A DNA stretch of 64,000 nucleotides. Origin: Auanema rhodensis. Lineage: Eukaryota; Nematoda; Chromadorea; Rhabditida; Rhabditidae. Under the pieces are notes generated by a model, which was not told where the DNA came from, did not search any database, and saw only the letters and a list, made by a program, of their open reading frames with translations. A program made the translations under genes and the position numbers. Below are positions 19,701 through 33,063 of this stretch, piece after piece. The DNA is taken from assembly GCA_964057225.1 (NCBI GenBank), contig OZ059896.1:8742001-8806000 (forward strand). The letters are read 5' to 3'. Positions within the stretch are counted from its first letter, which is position 1. Each line of letters begins with the position of its first letter.

Positions 19701-22700
19701 TCAAATCTTAGATGAAAGCAACAGTCAAAGAAGTATTCTGATTGATAGAATGAGCGCTTTATTGGATCTTATTTGAATAGATATCAATTCAATTTGATTT
19801 AAAATTAGATTGAATATATCTTGTGTAAAGCTTCAAAAGATTCCCTATTAAAACTAAAATTATTCTATTTTATAATATTATTATATTGTAAATCCCTAGT
19901 TAACGTATATAGTATTAGAAATCTAATAATATAAAATATTTTTGTTCATTCTTTACTTTAACCATATCTTGTTAAGATTATAAAAATGTCACAGTTATAT
20001 CATTATGACCTCTATAAGTCGTAAATATTCAAATATAATTAAATAACTAACTATATAGATATCTGTGATATACGGTCATATTACGGTACAGGTTATAACA
20101 TCGGCGAAAAAAAAAAAACTTTATTACAATGTGCTTTATATGGATTAAGAAAGTCATAAAAACATCTTTGTTGTCGGCATTTCTCTTTGAAAAATATTAT
20201 GTATACTATATGTCACATAATGATTAACCTTAACGAGATTAAAGATAATATTCCCATTTCTTAATGTTTAATCTTAAGTAAATAATAGAAATAGTGTGCT
20301 ATAATGTTTTCTCATTTCAAATATTCCATCTATTTAGTTTATTTGGCTTAGGCTTACTTTGGCTCATATACTCGTAGATTTCTTTTCTGCTGTTCTGACT
20401 TTAAACATGAAGATAGTCCCTCGTTTCTTATTTTCGTATGATGAAACGTCAACGAGAACATCATTTCCAAACATGATGATCAGAACGACGTTAAGCTGGC
20501 AAATTTTTCACCAACCACCGCAGAGGAACAGAGGAGAAACGATGAGTCTGATGTTTCGACAGTGAATCGTACGAAGTCTCATCACATGTCATGCGAACTA
20601 GGCATGATGATGATGGATGAATGTCTTGAGGTGTCATCACAAGGTCATCTCAAGTATACATGATGCTTGTCATGTTCTGTTGTTCTTCCTTTTTTCCTTT
20701 ATAGTTTCAGTTTTTCCGCTTTCATTCAGATAACTTTTCAATTTTTACCGCAAAGTGACATCATTAAGCTTATCAATATTCATGAATTCGATATGCCCCT
20801 TGAAAATTATAGTTAATCTATGAAATTATACAGAAGAAATATGATAAAATCATAATATTTGATTAAGATTAAACAACTAGCTATTTTAATTATTAAATTT
20901 CTTTGAATATGTATAAATATAAAAGAACAAGTTTTTTTTCTCCATCGAAATGTCTAGAAAAAGCAATAAAAAGGTTGTGTGATGACTTAGCGAGGAATAT
21001 TCTTTAGTTGATTTTCATCTATTTAAGATACTATAAACCTCCAAATTTTGAAATCAAAAACTTGATCAGATCAGTCAAAAAGAGATGAGTGATGTCCCAT
21101 GTACAAAGCAGGAACTTCTTAAAATTACTTGCAAACGAAGAAAAACATTTTGATGAAGATGCATTAGAAATTTTCAAGTATTTGCCAAAAAGAAAAGACA
21201 TTTCTGAAGGTAATTTACTGATGTATCACAGGAACACGACAAGAATCTTCTAAAAACTTATTGTTAAATAGAAAGAATGCATAACGAATTGCTAAAGAAC
21301 TAAAGAGATAATAATCTTTGGGAAATCCTTTGAAATATTTTAAATAGTTTCATTCATTTAATTTGTATTTATATATAAAGTATAATTTAATTAATATAAT
21401 ACTATAATCTTTCTATTATATCTACGAATCTGTTTGTAATATTATATACCATATGTATAATTAACTTAATTAAAATATATAATTTCTTCCGTATTCTGGA
21501 GAATAAAAATTCAAGTTTTGACTAATATTTTAAACATTTCTACATTTTATAAAAAGTTCTTTATATTATTGTGGAAGTGAAGGGAAGTCAATTGATTGCC
21601 TTATGCTTTGCTATGTGAGATGTCTCATCACTCAACTCTCAGATGTCTCTTATACAACTATCACTTTGTCGTTGTTCTATGCAATAGACAGGGATAATAG
21701 CCAATATAAGCATGTTAATGGATTGATAGTAGTCAACTTGAATGACTTGAGCGTTCATCTAGCTTGTTTCTGAACTCGCTTACTTCACTACTTTCCAGCT
21801 CCGACAGACGTCTGAGCTAGTTGTGTCAGTTCCTTTATAACCAGATGACCTTTCACAACTCGTCGTAATCGTCAAGCATTTTGACGAATGTGCGCTGACA
21901 TGCTGAAGCTTCATGTGCCATGTCGAATTCACGGCTATGTAGCCTGATGATGTGGAAACGACGTCGTCAACATCAAATCGCCGTTGTCGTCGTCAGTGTT
22001 GTCGTCAGTCAGTCAGTCAGTCATTCAGTTAAATTTTTTTAGAATCGACTGTTCCAGACATCGTGTGATCAGAACGGAAAAATTCTCAATAGCCTTATGC
22101 GTCTATATTACATCGTCACCTGTCCATCTGAATCATTACGAAAACTCAATCTGACATTTTGAAATATTAAGATTTCCATATATACATATACATATAGTAT
22201 AAGATATGTGAGTTGAATTTATGACCTAACAATTTGACGTTCATTTGAATCAAAAAAAAGATGCAAAAAAAGAAAAATATAAGACTTCATCTTGAATTTT
22301 CAAATTGGTCATCAACTACGTGTTTTTAGTTCGTTCGGTCTTTTTTTTCTTTTCTTTTTTAAATTTAATTTTTTTTTCAATATTCTATATTGAAGAGGTG
22401 ACCATATCTAAAAACGATCTGTCATTTAATTTAGAAATCGGTAGAGATGTCCCATTTTTCACGGAAATTTCTGAAATTAGAAAAATAATGCTTAGATGTT
22501 ATCATATTGATTAGATTTCAAGTTTCAAAACATATTTTAATATAATTTCTATTATATTTGATATTCAATGACTCTTTCCACTTCTGTAATTCCCTTAATA
22601 TCACTTTGATAAATCTTTTCTTCAATTTATTTCGTCGGCGTTGTTAAAAAGTGAAAAAAGAAAAAAGAAGAATAGGTAGAAAACTGCTTCTTATGTACAC

Positions 22701-25700
22701 GTGATCATAAAATTGTTTAACAAACTTTGCTACCTGCTCATATTTTCAAATTAAGATTGTTATAAGGGTTAGAATAAACATAGATAACAAGAAAAAGATA
22801 ATATGGGAAGAACATGGTAGAATAATAAAAAAAATTGAATTGATCTCCGAAATAAGACAAGAAAAATTGATGAAAAGAAACTTTGCAAACTGTTTTTAAA
22901 AATTATTTTTTTCTTAATAATTGCAGCTTTATATCAACTAATTACTTCATAATCATATAACTATATATTCAAGATTCACTAAATATTTCAGTAACTATAA
23001 ATTCTATGATGGACAGAAAAAAAGTTTTTATGAATCTTCTTCCATGTCTTCTGATCGCCTATAAGTCATAGTGTTGACAGATAGATAGGCTCTAAACGGA
23101 TGGATTACCATCGTTCTGGGACCGAAAAAACATAAACGAAAGATTTACTGTTTCAACTCAAAGCTACCGCCACTTGCAGTTTATATCGTAAATAGCCTTC
23201 TTCTTGTTCTTTTATTTCCTCTTTATCTCATCGTATTCTCTTTTCTCTAGATGTTCATTTCATCTTATCTTCACCTCCCCAAACGATATAAGTACTCATT
23301 CAAAACTAATTCTAAACTTCTTTTGATTTAATTTTTATTTAATTTTAAAATAAAAATAAAATTGAAATAAAATTAAAAATCATACATCATGAACAATAGA
23401 ATCCTTAAAAAAACATAAATTATATAAGAAATAATGTTTGTTTTCAACTGAATTCATAGAGCATATAACTATGATTATCATGAACACTTCCGTATGTATA
23501 CTAAGTTCCCTTTCTCTCTCTCCCTGTCTCTCTCTCCCCCCTCTCTCTCTCTGTGAAAAGAGAGAAGGAAAGTGTTCATAAACTTACCATTTAGGTCCCT
23601 CAAATTTAAAATCGTAACAATTGCGGTCAAATAGACATAAACACGGGTAATACTGGATTTTCATTTAAGAATGGTTTACAACCCCCCATCAACTTGCTAG
23701 CAAATCGGCAAAATGCTATGAACCCAAATGTTAATTTCTTCATTTTAATTATTATATTGACTATATAAACTAGATGTAACATGTCTTTGATGCTGCCGTT
23801 CATAAAACTATTTTATCTTCATTCAAATGTTCTGTCATAAAAAAAAAATAATAAATACAAAAATATTTGTTTAAAGATTCTTGATCGGCAAAATAATAAT
23901 TTTTTTTCATATAAATGTAGTTATTTATTTACTTTTATAAGAGAAAGTATTGAATTATTATGTTCATAATTCATTTTTTTTATAATTTAAGGAATAACAA
24001 TGAATATAATATTTAAATATTTAAATATATACATTTATAAATATCTAAATTATATCCAAATTATTTATAAATTATCTAAATATTTCTATATATGTATATG
24101 TGCATATTTTTTGTTAATTATAAAAGTTTGTATGAAAGATTTGAGGTCAGTCCCCCCTATTGAGTGAAGTAGTTGCATAGAGGTCTTTTGGCACCTTTTT
24201 CATTCTTGTTTATCCTTACCCTATTTCCTTTTTTGTTACCTTCTGTCGTTATATCTATTGAGATGACCTTAGTTATTAAATCATTTAAAGGATGTTGATA
24301 TACTTTCCGGAACTATTGTATTCGAATAGAAAGAGCTGCTGAGCTGATGACCAAATGTCATTTAGTTAATTGACCCTTGATTCAAACAATTACCGTAATC
24401 CAAGGGGCAAGAAGATATGGAGAATTAGATTGTTTGAATAGGATAAGTATTATGATGAGATAGTTATTACGTAATATACAGTGAAGCAGCTTCTAATTCA
24501 TTTCGTTTACCGTGGGTAGCACTTCTTACGTAATTCTACTTCCCCTTCCTATCTATGCCGATTACTGAAGTAGTTGTAAGTCATAGACATTGCTGAGATA
24601 CTTAGAAAGTGGATGACAGATCTAGAAAGAGTGTGTGTAAGAGATTCGGAGAGAAAGAGAGAAATGTTGGCAAAGAAAAGAAGAGTAGATGAGACAGTTT
24701 ATGATGTAAAGCCATTCTAGTAATTTCACTATCAGATTTTTCGGTAAGATGAAATAATGCTGAAATTTCAAAATAACTGTAGTTGACAACATCCTCATGA
24801 TGTTTAACCTAATTTCAAATTACCTTTATTTCGAAAAACATTTCTTCTCCCATTTCTTTCTATAATTTGGCTTAACTGATTCGAACTTTATTCATTTCAC
24901 ATAAAATATAATTTTAAAATGAAATCGATGAATTCTATTATTGTGACTTATATCCTCCTATAGTATCCCATAGTACCTCATAAATCTTCAAGTTGTGAGC
25001 TATTATTATCTGAGAGAATGAAAAAGAAAATTATGTTTTAGATGCATTAAGATAATCCCGGGCAAAGAAAAGATAAAGAGTGAGAGAGAAAGAGAAAGAA
25101 AAAAATAATTTTTGAATAATTTATTATTGAAAGTATGTGAATATTAGGAGATATTAGAAGGTACGTGGCACAGATAGCCTATTATTATACTTCAAAAGAC
25201 AAATTACAAATATAGTGACATCTGTCCACTTATCGTTGATTCGCATCTTCTTGATCGTCTTCATCGTTTTCTAGAGAAAAGAATTGTCGAAAGACTTATA
25301 CATACATACACACAGATAATTAAAGATAAAGAGGATTATAAAAAGAAATAGATAGAGATAGATTGAGAGAGAGAGAAAAGGAGAGAGAGAGAGAGAGAGA
25401 ATGTTGAGAAAAGCAAATTGGTCCCCCTTTTATTCCTTATTAATTGAATACAACAAATGTATGTAGACGTACATGTATACTCATGTAACTTTACTTTTTA
25501 CTTCTCATCTTTAATTCTTATTGGCTCAAATAATTGACAACACATTATTGGCAATTGAAGCAGGTGTGAAAGAAAATTTCCTCTTTTACATGTAATTTCA
25601 ATAAGTATGATTAGCAACAATTCGTAGAGTTGAAAAGAAATAAATTTCAATTTATAATATGTACATATAGACGGATATGTATGTATATATAATCATATAG

Positions 25701-26803
25701 TTTAATCTTTATTTGAATTATATGTATAATGATTGAAGAATATTGACGAGGATCAGGATGATGAGCTCTTTTCATCGGATTTCTTTTGTGTCGTGCGAAA
25801 GAATAATCAAAATCATTCAGTTACAGCAACATTTCAAATCATAAATCGAGAAGATTAACATGAAACTGATACACAATTGCTCAATTGAATTGGCTAAAAC
25901 GAAAAAGAGAAATCAAAGAGATATAAGGATGATGAAAGATTAAGAGGGAAAAGAGAGAGAGAGAGGAGAGAGAGAGAGAGTTTAATGAGAATCTACATAA
26001 AAGACATTTTTCAATCTACTCATTTAAGATTGAAACAGTAGTCTTATGTAATAGATAGTCAGAATATGGTTTGGTGTAAAATCATTGATCAACCAGTTGT
26101 CAGTTAAATTTCCAATATGCTTAATGGTGTTGCTTCAAATTTGTCGGAATCGCATTTTGTACGATATATCTATGTATATGACATTCAATCTTATTTCATA
26201 GCTTTGAATGAATTCAATATTCATCGTGGATATCTGTATGTTGCATATAACATGACATATGAATCTCAATTGTCTTCAGTCCTCTTCTTTCTGACGTCAA
26301 ACAACGACATGAATCGCTCAAATACAGAAAAGGTTCGCCTCTGGTGATGAATGACTGATTCAACACAGTTTGATGACGATGATGATATGAAATAGATAAG
26401 AGACGACAGATAAAAGACTTACCGCGGCCATCATAGACAGCATCCAAAGACATAAGAATCTTAGATGAACAACGATGCCGAACAATTTGAAGAAGTTGAT
26501 ATAGTTGATGATGAAGAAGCTGAGAAAAGGGCGTTAAAATCCGAGAAGCGAATATGTTTTTTTTAAATTTGAAAATCAGATAGTTGTGTGGATCTTCACA
26601 CAATCTATCCCCTCTCTATTCAGGTATACAGTGTGGTTGTGAGAGTGTGTGATATAGTCTTCTTATCTTCTCCAGCCATCATAACAACGATGAATATCGG
26701 GATAATGATGTACATAAGAAGAAGTTGATAGAATGACTGCTGAGGTAAGACATACTGTTTATATCCATGTTTCATCCTCAAATCATCATAGTTTCGTTCA
26801 CTG

Positions 26804-26837
<34 letters not shown>

Positions 26838-26838
26838 A
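26804..26838. repeat. (CAT)n microsatellite
   Basis: About 11 CAT units on the + strand. They produce the poly-Asp stretch in a minus-strand open frame (26620-26943), which is not considered coding. Confidence 0.9.
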
Positions 26839-28448
26839 ATGATCATTGACGTGATAGTAGTAGTTGTCGTCTTCTTCATTATCATCATCATCATATTCCT
26901 TCATTTTCTGTTTCCAGTAGTACCGTATTGCCGTCATCAGCATTTGATTCCACGTTATCCGTTAAGGAAAACGATGTGACAGATAGACAAAGCAGATGAT
27001 CAGACAGAATGACATGATGTGACAGGACACATAAATTTGTTTGAATTATCAAGCAGAAACTAAGAAGCAGATGATGATGAAATAGGCATTGTAAGATCTG
27101 ATTCAAAAAAAAATCAGAACAAACCAACAAACATGGATTGGATTCTGGCTGCAACACTAAACTCTCATACTCCAATTCTGTAATGATCAATTTTCTATCT
27201 TCATTGCATTTGAAAAGTTTTTTTGATAATTTTCATAGCTGTCTGCTTAATTACTTTGTTTTAATCTAATTGACAACAGCTTCCTGTTCTGATTTTACAT
27301 GATAAGTTAATGATAAATCTCTTGTTTGAGAGTCAAAGATTAGATTTTATTCATATAAATATTTTCGAAAAGATTAACATGTTTCAAAATTATATAAATA
27401 TTATTGCCAACCCTTTACTTATATACTATATATATAGTATAAGTATCTATACATAATATGTAATTGTAATGAATTATATATTCTTGTTGGTGAAAAGAAA
27501 AAGAACTTTTCATATTATGATTATGGAAAAGTTGAAGAATTGGACAAATCATCTAATGCTCAAGAATATGATGAAGAGGAAAGGAGGAAGAAGACGAAGA
27601 CATGTGTCATTAGAAGTCCTTGAGAATCTTTGTTCAATCATAAGTAATCTACTTGTAACACAAGGATCTCTTTGTACAAATTTCTAATTACTACTATTTC
27701 CCTTTTAATTGTTTTCGTTCTCTCTTTTTCTCTCTATCTCTATCTATCTATTTTTTTTCTTTTTAAGTTTCCCTCCCTCTTATTCACTCTTTCGCAATCT
27801 CTTATACTCTTATGAGCAGATGATAGAATTGCTGTTGAATTTACTTAACTTTGACACCTATTGTTACACAGCAGGAGATTGAGATGACCATGTTATATTG
27901 AATACTTTGAAGTATATTTTCTATGTCAATTTGAATAGGTATAGAAAACATAATATATAATACATAAACTATATCATATAGTATAGATTTGTATTTCCTT
28001 GTTCCTCTTCTGTTTATTAATGAACAATGAATCATCTCTTTCTATATTTCTACAGTTAATAGATACCGTATACTCTACAACATTAGTTGATTGTTTAAGC
28101 AATAAAGCATTATTCTGACCTAAAATTTATGAATTTTTAAACTTTTATGAGATATAATGAATATAATCCTTTAATATAATAGTTATAATTAAATCAATTT
28201 TTTAATTGAATTCTTTAATAGTTTGATGATCCACAAACTTTTATAATGATAAGATAAGGTTATTAATTAACTTATTCTTAATACATTTTATGTTTATTAA
28301 TAGCAATTATTAATTATATTATGATCATTAGCATTTTATAATTTGGTATAAAATTTAAAATTTGAACAAATGATCATATTTTATGGTTTTAATTATACAT
28401 ATATACATTGATAACTGTTGTCATTTTTCTTATATCTTTGACTTCAAT

Positions 28449-28721
28449 TCAATGGAACTCCCAGTTAAAACGTTTTTTCCCTCTTATTTTCTCAACGTTC
28501 TTCTGTTCACATCTTGTTGACTTCAGAAGATATGTTTGAATAAAAGTTGAATGAAGATCGACAAGAGATGAAGCTAAAAGCAGCTCATAGACTGATGGCC
28601 TGATGAATGGCCGACATTGCTCATCATATTTGACATCTAATAAACGTGTCCCATGAGAATCTGTGGATGTCAGATAGACTCGATCTCGCAGGTCCCTGTT
28701 CTCCAACTCTTCATCTTCCAT
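28449..28721 (-). CDS. Hypothetical 90-residue ORF, unknown function
   Basis: A single open frame with a true ATG (28719-28721) and a TGA stop in one of the GC-richer islands. The predicted protein begins MEDEELENRDLRDRVYL, is charged, and unlike most other open frames here is not low complexity. I recognise no domain, signal peptide or membrane segment. No splice sites join it convincingly to other exons, and at this composition a 90-codon open frame can arise by chance among many islands. It may be a small gene, a first exon, or nothing. Confidence 0.25.
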   Translation of the reverse strand: MEDEELENRDLRDRVYLTSTDSHGTRLLDVKYDEQCRPFIRPSVYELLLASSLVDLHSTFIQTYLLKSTRCEQKNVEKIRGKKRFNWEFH

Positions 28722-30747
28722 GACTCTTTCTTTTCACTTTTCTGGACAGCTCTGAAAGGAGTCGTTTGTCAGTATGTGAACTGTGATAGATGACCATCTT
28801 TCAGCTTCTTTAACTTCTTCAGTCTTGTCTTGACAGCCGTCTGCGTGTCGCCATCGTCGTCATAGTGTCATTCTGTCGGCAATCATTGTGGCCATGAAGA
28901 GTTGTGGATGAGCATTGAATATGAATATGGAATAGTTAATAGACAAATCAAATATATTGTAATAAGTTAGTATAAAGAAATATTATAAGAAAATGGAAAG
29001 TTGATGAGATCATACATCTAATGAAAATCATGTTAATTGGCTTAGCCTAAGAAACGAAGTCCTTTCTATTATGTATTATATAACGAAATATTGTAAATAT
29101 CGTACAATAAGGAAGTTAAAAACATAAAAGATGAAAAAGCAGCGGTTGGTGATGCAAATCGGAAGTTGTCCTCCATCCGCCCTTCTGCTACTCGTTCGGA
29201 TTCCGATGATTGAAGACACGGCCGCAGGAGCCATGTGAGAAAACAACACACTTACATAGATAGATGGACTGACAAATAGAAAGACAAACGAAGGAAGAGT
29301 TTTTGCCATTTTTTAGCCGGATGCAGTCTGAAGAAACAATATGAAGCTTGGATGTTGAAAGAAACTAGAAGATATAATGGTGATCAGTCACTGCCTTTCC
29401 TCGCACATCTAATTCGGCATTTTTGAACAAACGTTCACTATACTTCCAACTTCATTCAAAAAAAGTTTTTTCTTTTTCATAATTGGCTGTAAGGGAATTT
29501 ACTTTCACCTAATCATAACATTCAATGATTGATTAATCTTATCAGATTCTTATAGCTCATTATATTTCATTTTTAATTACTATGTTGTATAGTTTAATAT
29601 GCTTAATACATAAATTTAATTACTTTTTTCTACTTTTTGCCGAAACTGTATCAAATTCTTGACGTTCCTTTTCCATCTTCATACTACATCTTGTTTTCTT
29701 CGTTATGAATAATAAAATTTTAGCTTGAAATCCGTCATGAAAGTTAGATGATTAACTCATATCTTCTTGCATCGGCATGCCATGGATAAGACACTCGATT
29801 TAGTCACAAAGCTTTCATTAAGAGTTCAGAGACTTGTCAAGAAATGAAACTTGTCCATCCATATAAACGAGGATAGGCATTTGACACTTCTCAACCTACC
29901 GCCTTAATGCATCCTGTCACCTATTGTGACAATAGACCAAATATGGAATGATGAGAACCGATCGACGTGACCCTTAACGCCCTCATCTATGGCTCACTCT
30001 ATATCTGTCTCTCTCTCCCTCTCTCTTTCTATTCCATGTACATCAGTTGCATCCTGAAAATAACTTAAAATTAACGATTTCAAGATGATTGCATATAATA
30101 TCAACGATATCATTCAACAACCAATATTATATAAACTATATAAACTATATAATTATAGATTTATCTGTTTATATACTATACGTATAAGATATTATGAAAA
30201 CAAATCTATATTAGTACAACCTGTTATCAAACGAGATCAACCGTTCTTTAGATTTAAAAAATGAAAAATGAAATTACCCTATATAACATGCATATCTATT
30301 ATATTCTTCTATATTATTATATAATTTGTAATAAATTAATCTATAATAATGAACTTTTTTATAAAAAAAATATGAATATATAGATATAACTATATGATAT
30401 AGTTATATATCTCTAGGTTAAATAGTTACAATATTATAACATATCATATACTCTTTCTTGTACTTTTGTCATTTCATATCCGCATTACTATTGCCAATGG
30501 CAATATGACATAATGACTTTCTAATGATTAATCAACAAACATATAAGACTGATATAACCATAAGATACAAAAAAAAGCACAAAATTGATATGAAAACAAA
30601 CTAAATGAAATTGCTATTAGGTTAATAAAGATATAAATGAGTGTAAAAAGTCTAATCAATAGCCTAATCAAAGTTGGGAAAAAGAGAAATATTATTGAAA
30701 CAATACTATAAACTATATACATATATCTAAACATAATAATATTTAAT

Positions 30748-30753
<6 letters not shown>

Positions 30754-30779
<26 letters not shown>
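30754..30779. repeat. (TA)n microsatellite
   Basis: About 13 TA units in AT-rich spacer DNA. Confidence 0.85.
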
Positions 30780-31699
30780 TATTTGAAATAAACTATATAT
30801 ACTTTTTATATTTGATCAGATAAAAATGAAATAGCTTTGTCATATTGTATTAATCGTTCTCATTCGGAAAAGCAGATGTTTCGTGTTTATAGCATTTACA
30901 ACTTTAAAGATTTTAATCTACATTCTTGTATAGTTTTTATGAACTTTTTAAGTTTTAAATTTTATTATTTATTATAAACATAATATTAAATAAAAATTTA
31001 TATTTGAGTTCATATTAAAAAATATTTGAAAATAATAAAGCAGAATATAGTAATATATTTATAAAATTGTTCAAATATGGGGTTGAAAAAGGATAGAAAA
31101 ATCAAAATAAATGGCAACATATATATCTTCCATTTTCTTCAACAATTTACTTTTACAAGGACTATTTTCATAAAAAAAAAGAAAAAGAGAAAAGAATGAA
31201 AAATTGTGAAATACCTAATTTCACCATAGCATTTTAAAACATAAATTTTGATGTTCTAAAAGAATAAAACAAGCATTATTTCATAAACATTGATTAAATT
31301 ATGATATATAGTTAGAAGATAAATTATGTCAAAGCTTGTTAGAATGAATTATGTTATTTTGGTTGAAAAGCTCTTTTTAGGATTTACTGCTTCATTATTA
31401 CCTGAATAGAGTGATGGACATACGACAGATAGCATACAATCATCCATCTTTTCTTCATCACAATCATCATCTTATCCAAATTTTTGCTCTTCTTTTGGAT
31501 AAATCTCATCACTCATTCATTGTTTCCTTCTGATATATCCTCTCTATTCATCTTATAACCTCTATAAACTCTTCTTGTCACTTTCTAAATATGTTAGAAG
31601 TGAGGTATAATGGAATCTGTTGATAATGCCGAGAAATCACAGAAAACTATCTCTATTCAGACATTATATAGATACCTTTATACCATTAAGATTTCAAGA

Positions 31700-32050
31700 G
31701 ATTGCAGAACAAAATGTCCGACCAAGGGTGGGGGAGAGATGGGGACTGGGGGCCATACGGTCTTGTAACTCAGTCATAAATCTCTCCATCTCCTTCTCCT
31801 CACTGTCAATAGTGCCTGACAGATCATAAATTTCCTGATATATGTATGTTTCCGAGGCGCTCCATCATTCGAGAGAGGCGTGGCTACGCTATCTCATTGG
31901 CTGACCACGCCTCGTCGCTCGACCGCTTTGATGAGACCGCTGTCGGCTGGCCCCGCCCCTCGAGTAGCATCAGTCTTAGCCTTGTGTTCGTGCCGCCCTG
32001 TTGGCTGTCGTCGTCGTTGATCGTCGTCGTCAGGATCACATAGCATTATA
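31700..32050 (+). promoter_or_regulatory. GC-box/CCAAT-rich promoter-like block upstream of tlp-1
   Basis: The most CpG-rich part of the spacer lies just 5' of the tlp-1 start codon (32311). It contains CCCCGCCCCT (31951-31960, GC-box/Sp1-like), a reverse CCAAT (ATTGG, 31896-31900), and a perfect 9-bp inverted repeat GAGGCGTGG/CCACGCCTC at 31875-31883 and 31905-31913 flanking that CCAAT. The arrangement resembles a proximal promoter. A 65-codon open frame at 31846-32043 in this block is probably a by-product of the GC content. Confidence 0.5.
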
Positions 32051-32310
32051 ATACAGTTGACATCGAGAATCCTAGAATATCGTCGTCATAATCGCCTGTT
32101 TGCAATCATTATACAGGAAATCTGCATTTCGATTGAGATACTTTCAAGAAACACTTGCTTCTTGAAGAGATATTCCTGTGGATATTTGGTACTATAAGCC
32201 AAAAATCAAAAAAGAAGAAAGAATAACAAGCTATATTCTAACTATAATATTATTAGATTCCTAGCTATTCATTCTGTTCTTTAAACTAAATTCCATTAAA
32301 TTCTACACAA

Positions 32311-32969
32311 ATGGTTTCTACTCATACTCAACAGTATATTACGGATTTCGTACCTAATACGGTTAGTTCAATACTTTTTCTTTTCTTTTTTATTATTTTT
32401 TATAAATTTTATTATTATTAAATACTATTATTATTTTATTTTTAATAATATTCTTTTTTATATATTTATAATTATATTTAAAATTCTAATAGATTATTAA
32501 AGATTCTCTTAAACTTTTCTTCTATTTTAATCAAATTTCTTTTGGATATATACATTTTGATTTTATTTTCTTTAATCATCATTCATTCATTCATTCATTT
32601 TTTTCTATTGATTCTATGTAATGATTTTTGTACTTTAATTCCTCAATATGTGACCTAGCTATGAGGCTCATCTATCATCTGTGTCTACCTCTCTAACATG
32701 CTCCATATATTCTATCATCTTGTTTTATCTCTGTTTTTTCTTTAAATTTTGTAATTTTCACGTGTAATTAGTTGCTTTTATATCTTTTTACAACTTTTTA
32801 TCAGATATTAACTCATCGGCTACCTCTTTCATTATTTTGACTTCATTGCCTTCTTAAATTTTCTAAGACCCTTTCTTTCTTTTTTCCCTCTCAAATAACT
32901 CTCTAGTTCATCATCATCTTGCCAATATTTCAAAAGAATTCTAGAGTTTTACTCCTTCTCTCCTTTTTT

Positions 32970-33063
<94 letters not shown>

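Larger units (their letters stand above)
16701..31690. other. Gene-poor spacer upstream of tlp-1 with GC-richer islands
   Basis: About 15 kb with no convincing gene. AT-rich DNA alternates with 100-500 base islands that are visibly richer in G and C, for example 18060-18330, 19020-19080, 19560-19700, 20440-20670, 21780-22150, 23030-23170, 26110-26560, 26760-27140, 28500-28910, 29130-29430 and 29740-30010. The islands reuse short words: CAGATG/CATCTG, CTGATGA, GATGATGA and its complement, and GACGTC. CT and GA microsatellites are also present. Distributed enhancers for tlp-1 are the simplest reading, but this rests on position and composition alone. Confidence 0.45.

Noticed and set aside
20359-20565. 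68-codon + strand ORF
   Set aside because: It begins with TTG rather than ATG and has no splice or domain support.
21092-21253. 53-codon + strand ORF beginning MSHVQSRNFLKLL
   Set aside because: Plausible residues, but open frames of this length are expected by chance; the apparent splice inside it would need a 22-base intron, too short to be credible.
24577-24720. 46-codon open frame ending YDVKPF after a TTGTAAG acceptor-like site
   Set aside because: Its Lys/Arg/Glu content follows from the GA-rich DNA, and no partner exon is visible.
26214-27190. Three successive minus-strand ORFs (129, 107 and 99 codons)
   Set aside because: The first starts with TTG, the second is built on a poly-Asp CAT repeat, and they overlap in different frames without splice sites.
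29076-29309. 77-codon minus-strand ORF beginning MAKTLPSFVFLFV, signal-peptide-like
   Set aside because: A second overlapping frame is equally open, and the 3' half is AT-rich spacer translation. An internal GTAAGT donor is present but no matching exon was found.
31846-32043. 65-codon ORF in the tlp-1 promoter-like block
   Set aside because: High GC content alone keeps the frame open; it is better explained as promoter or 5' leader.
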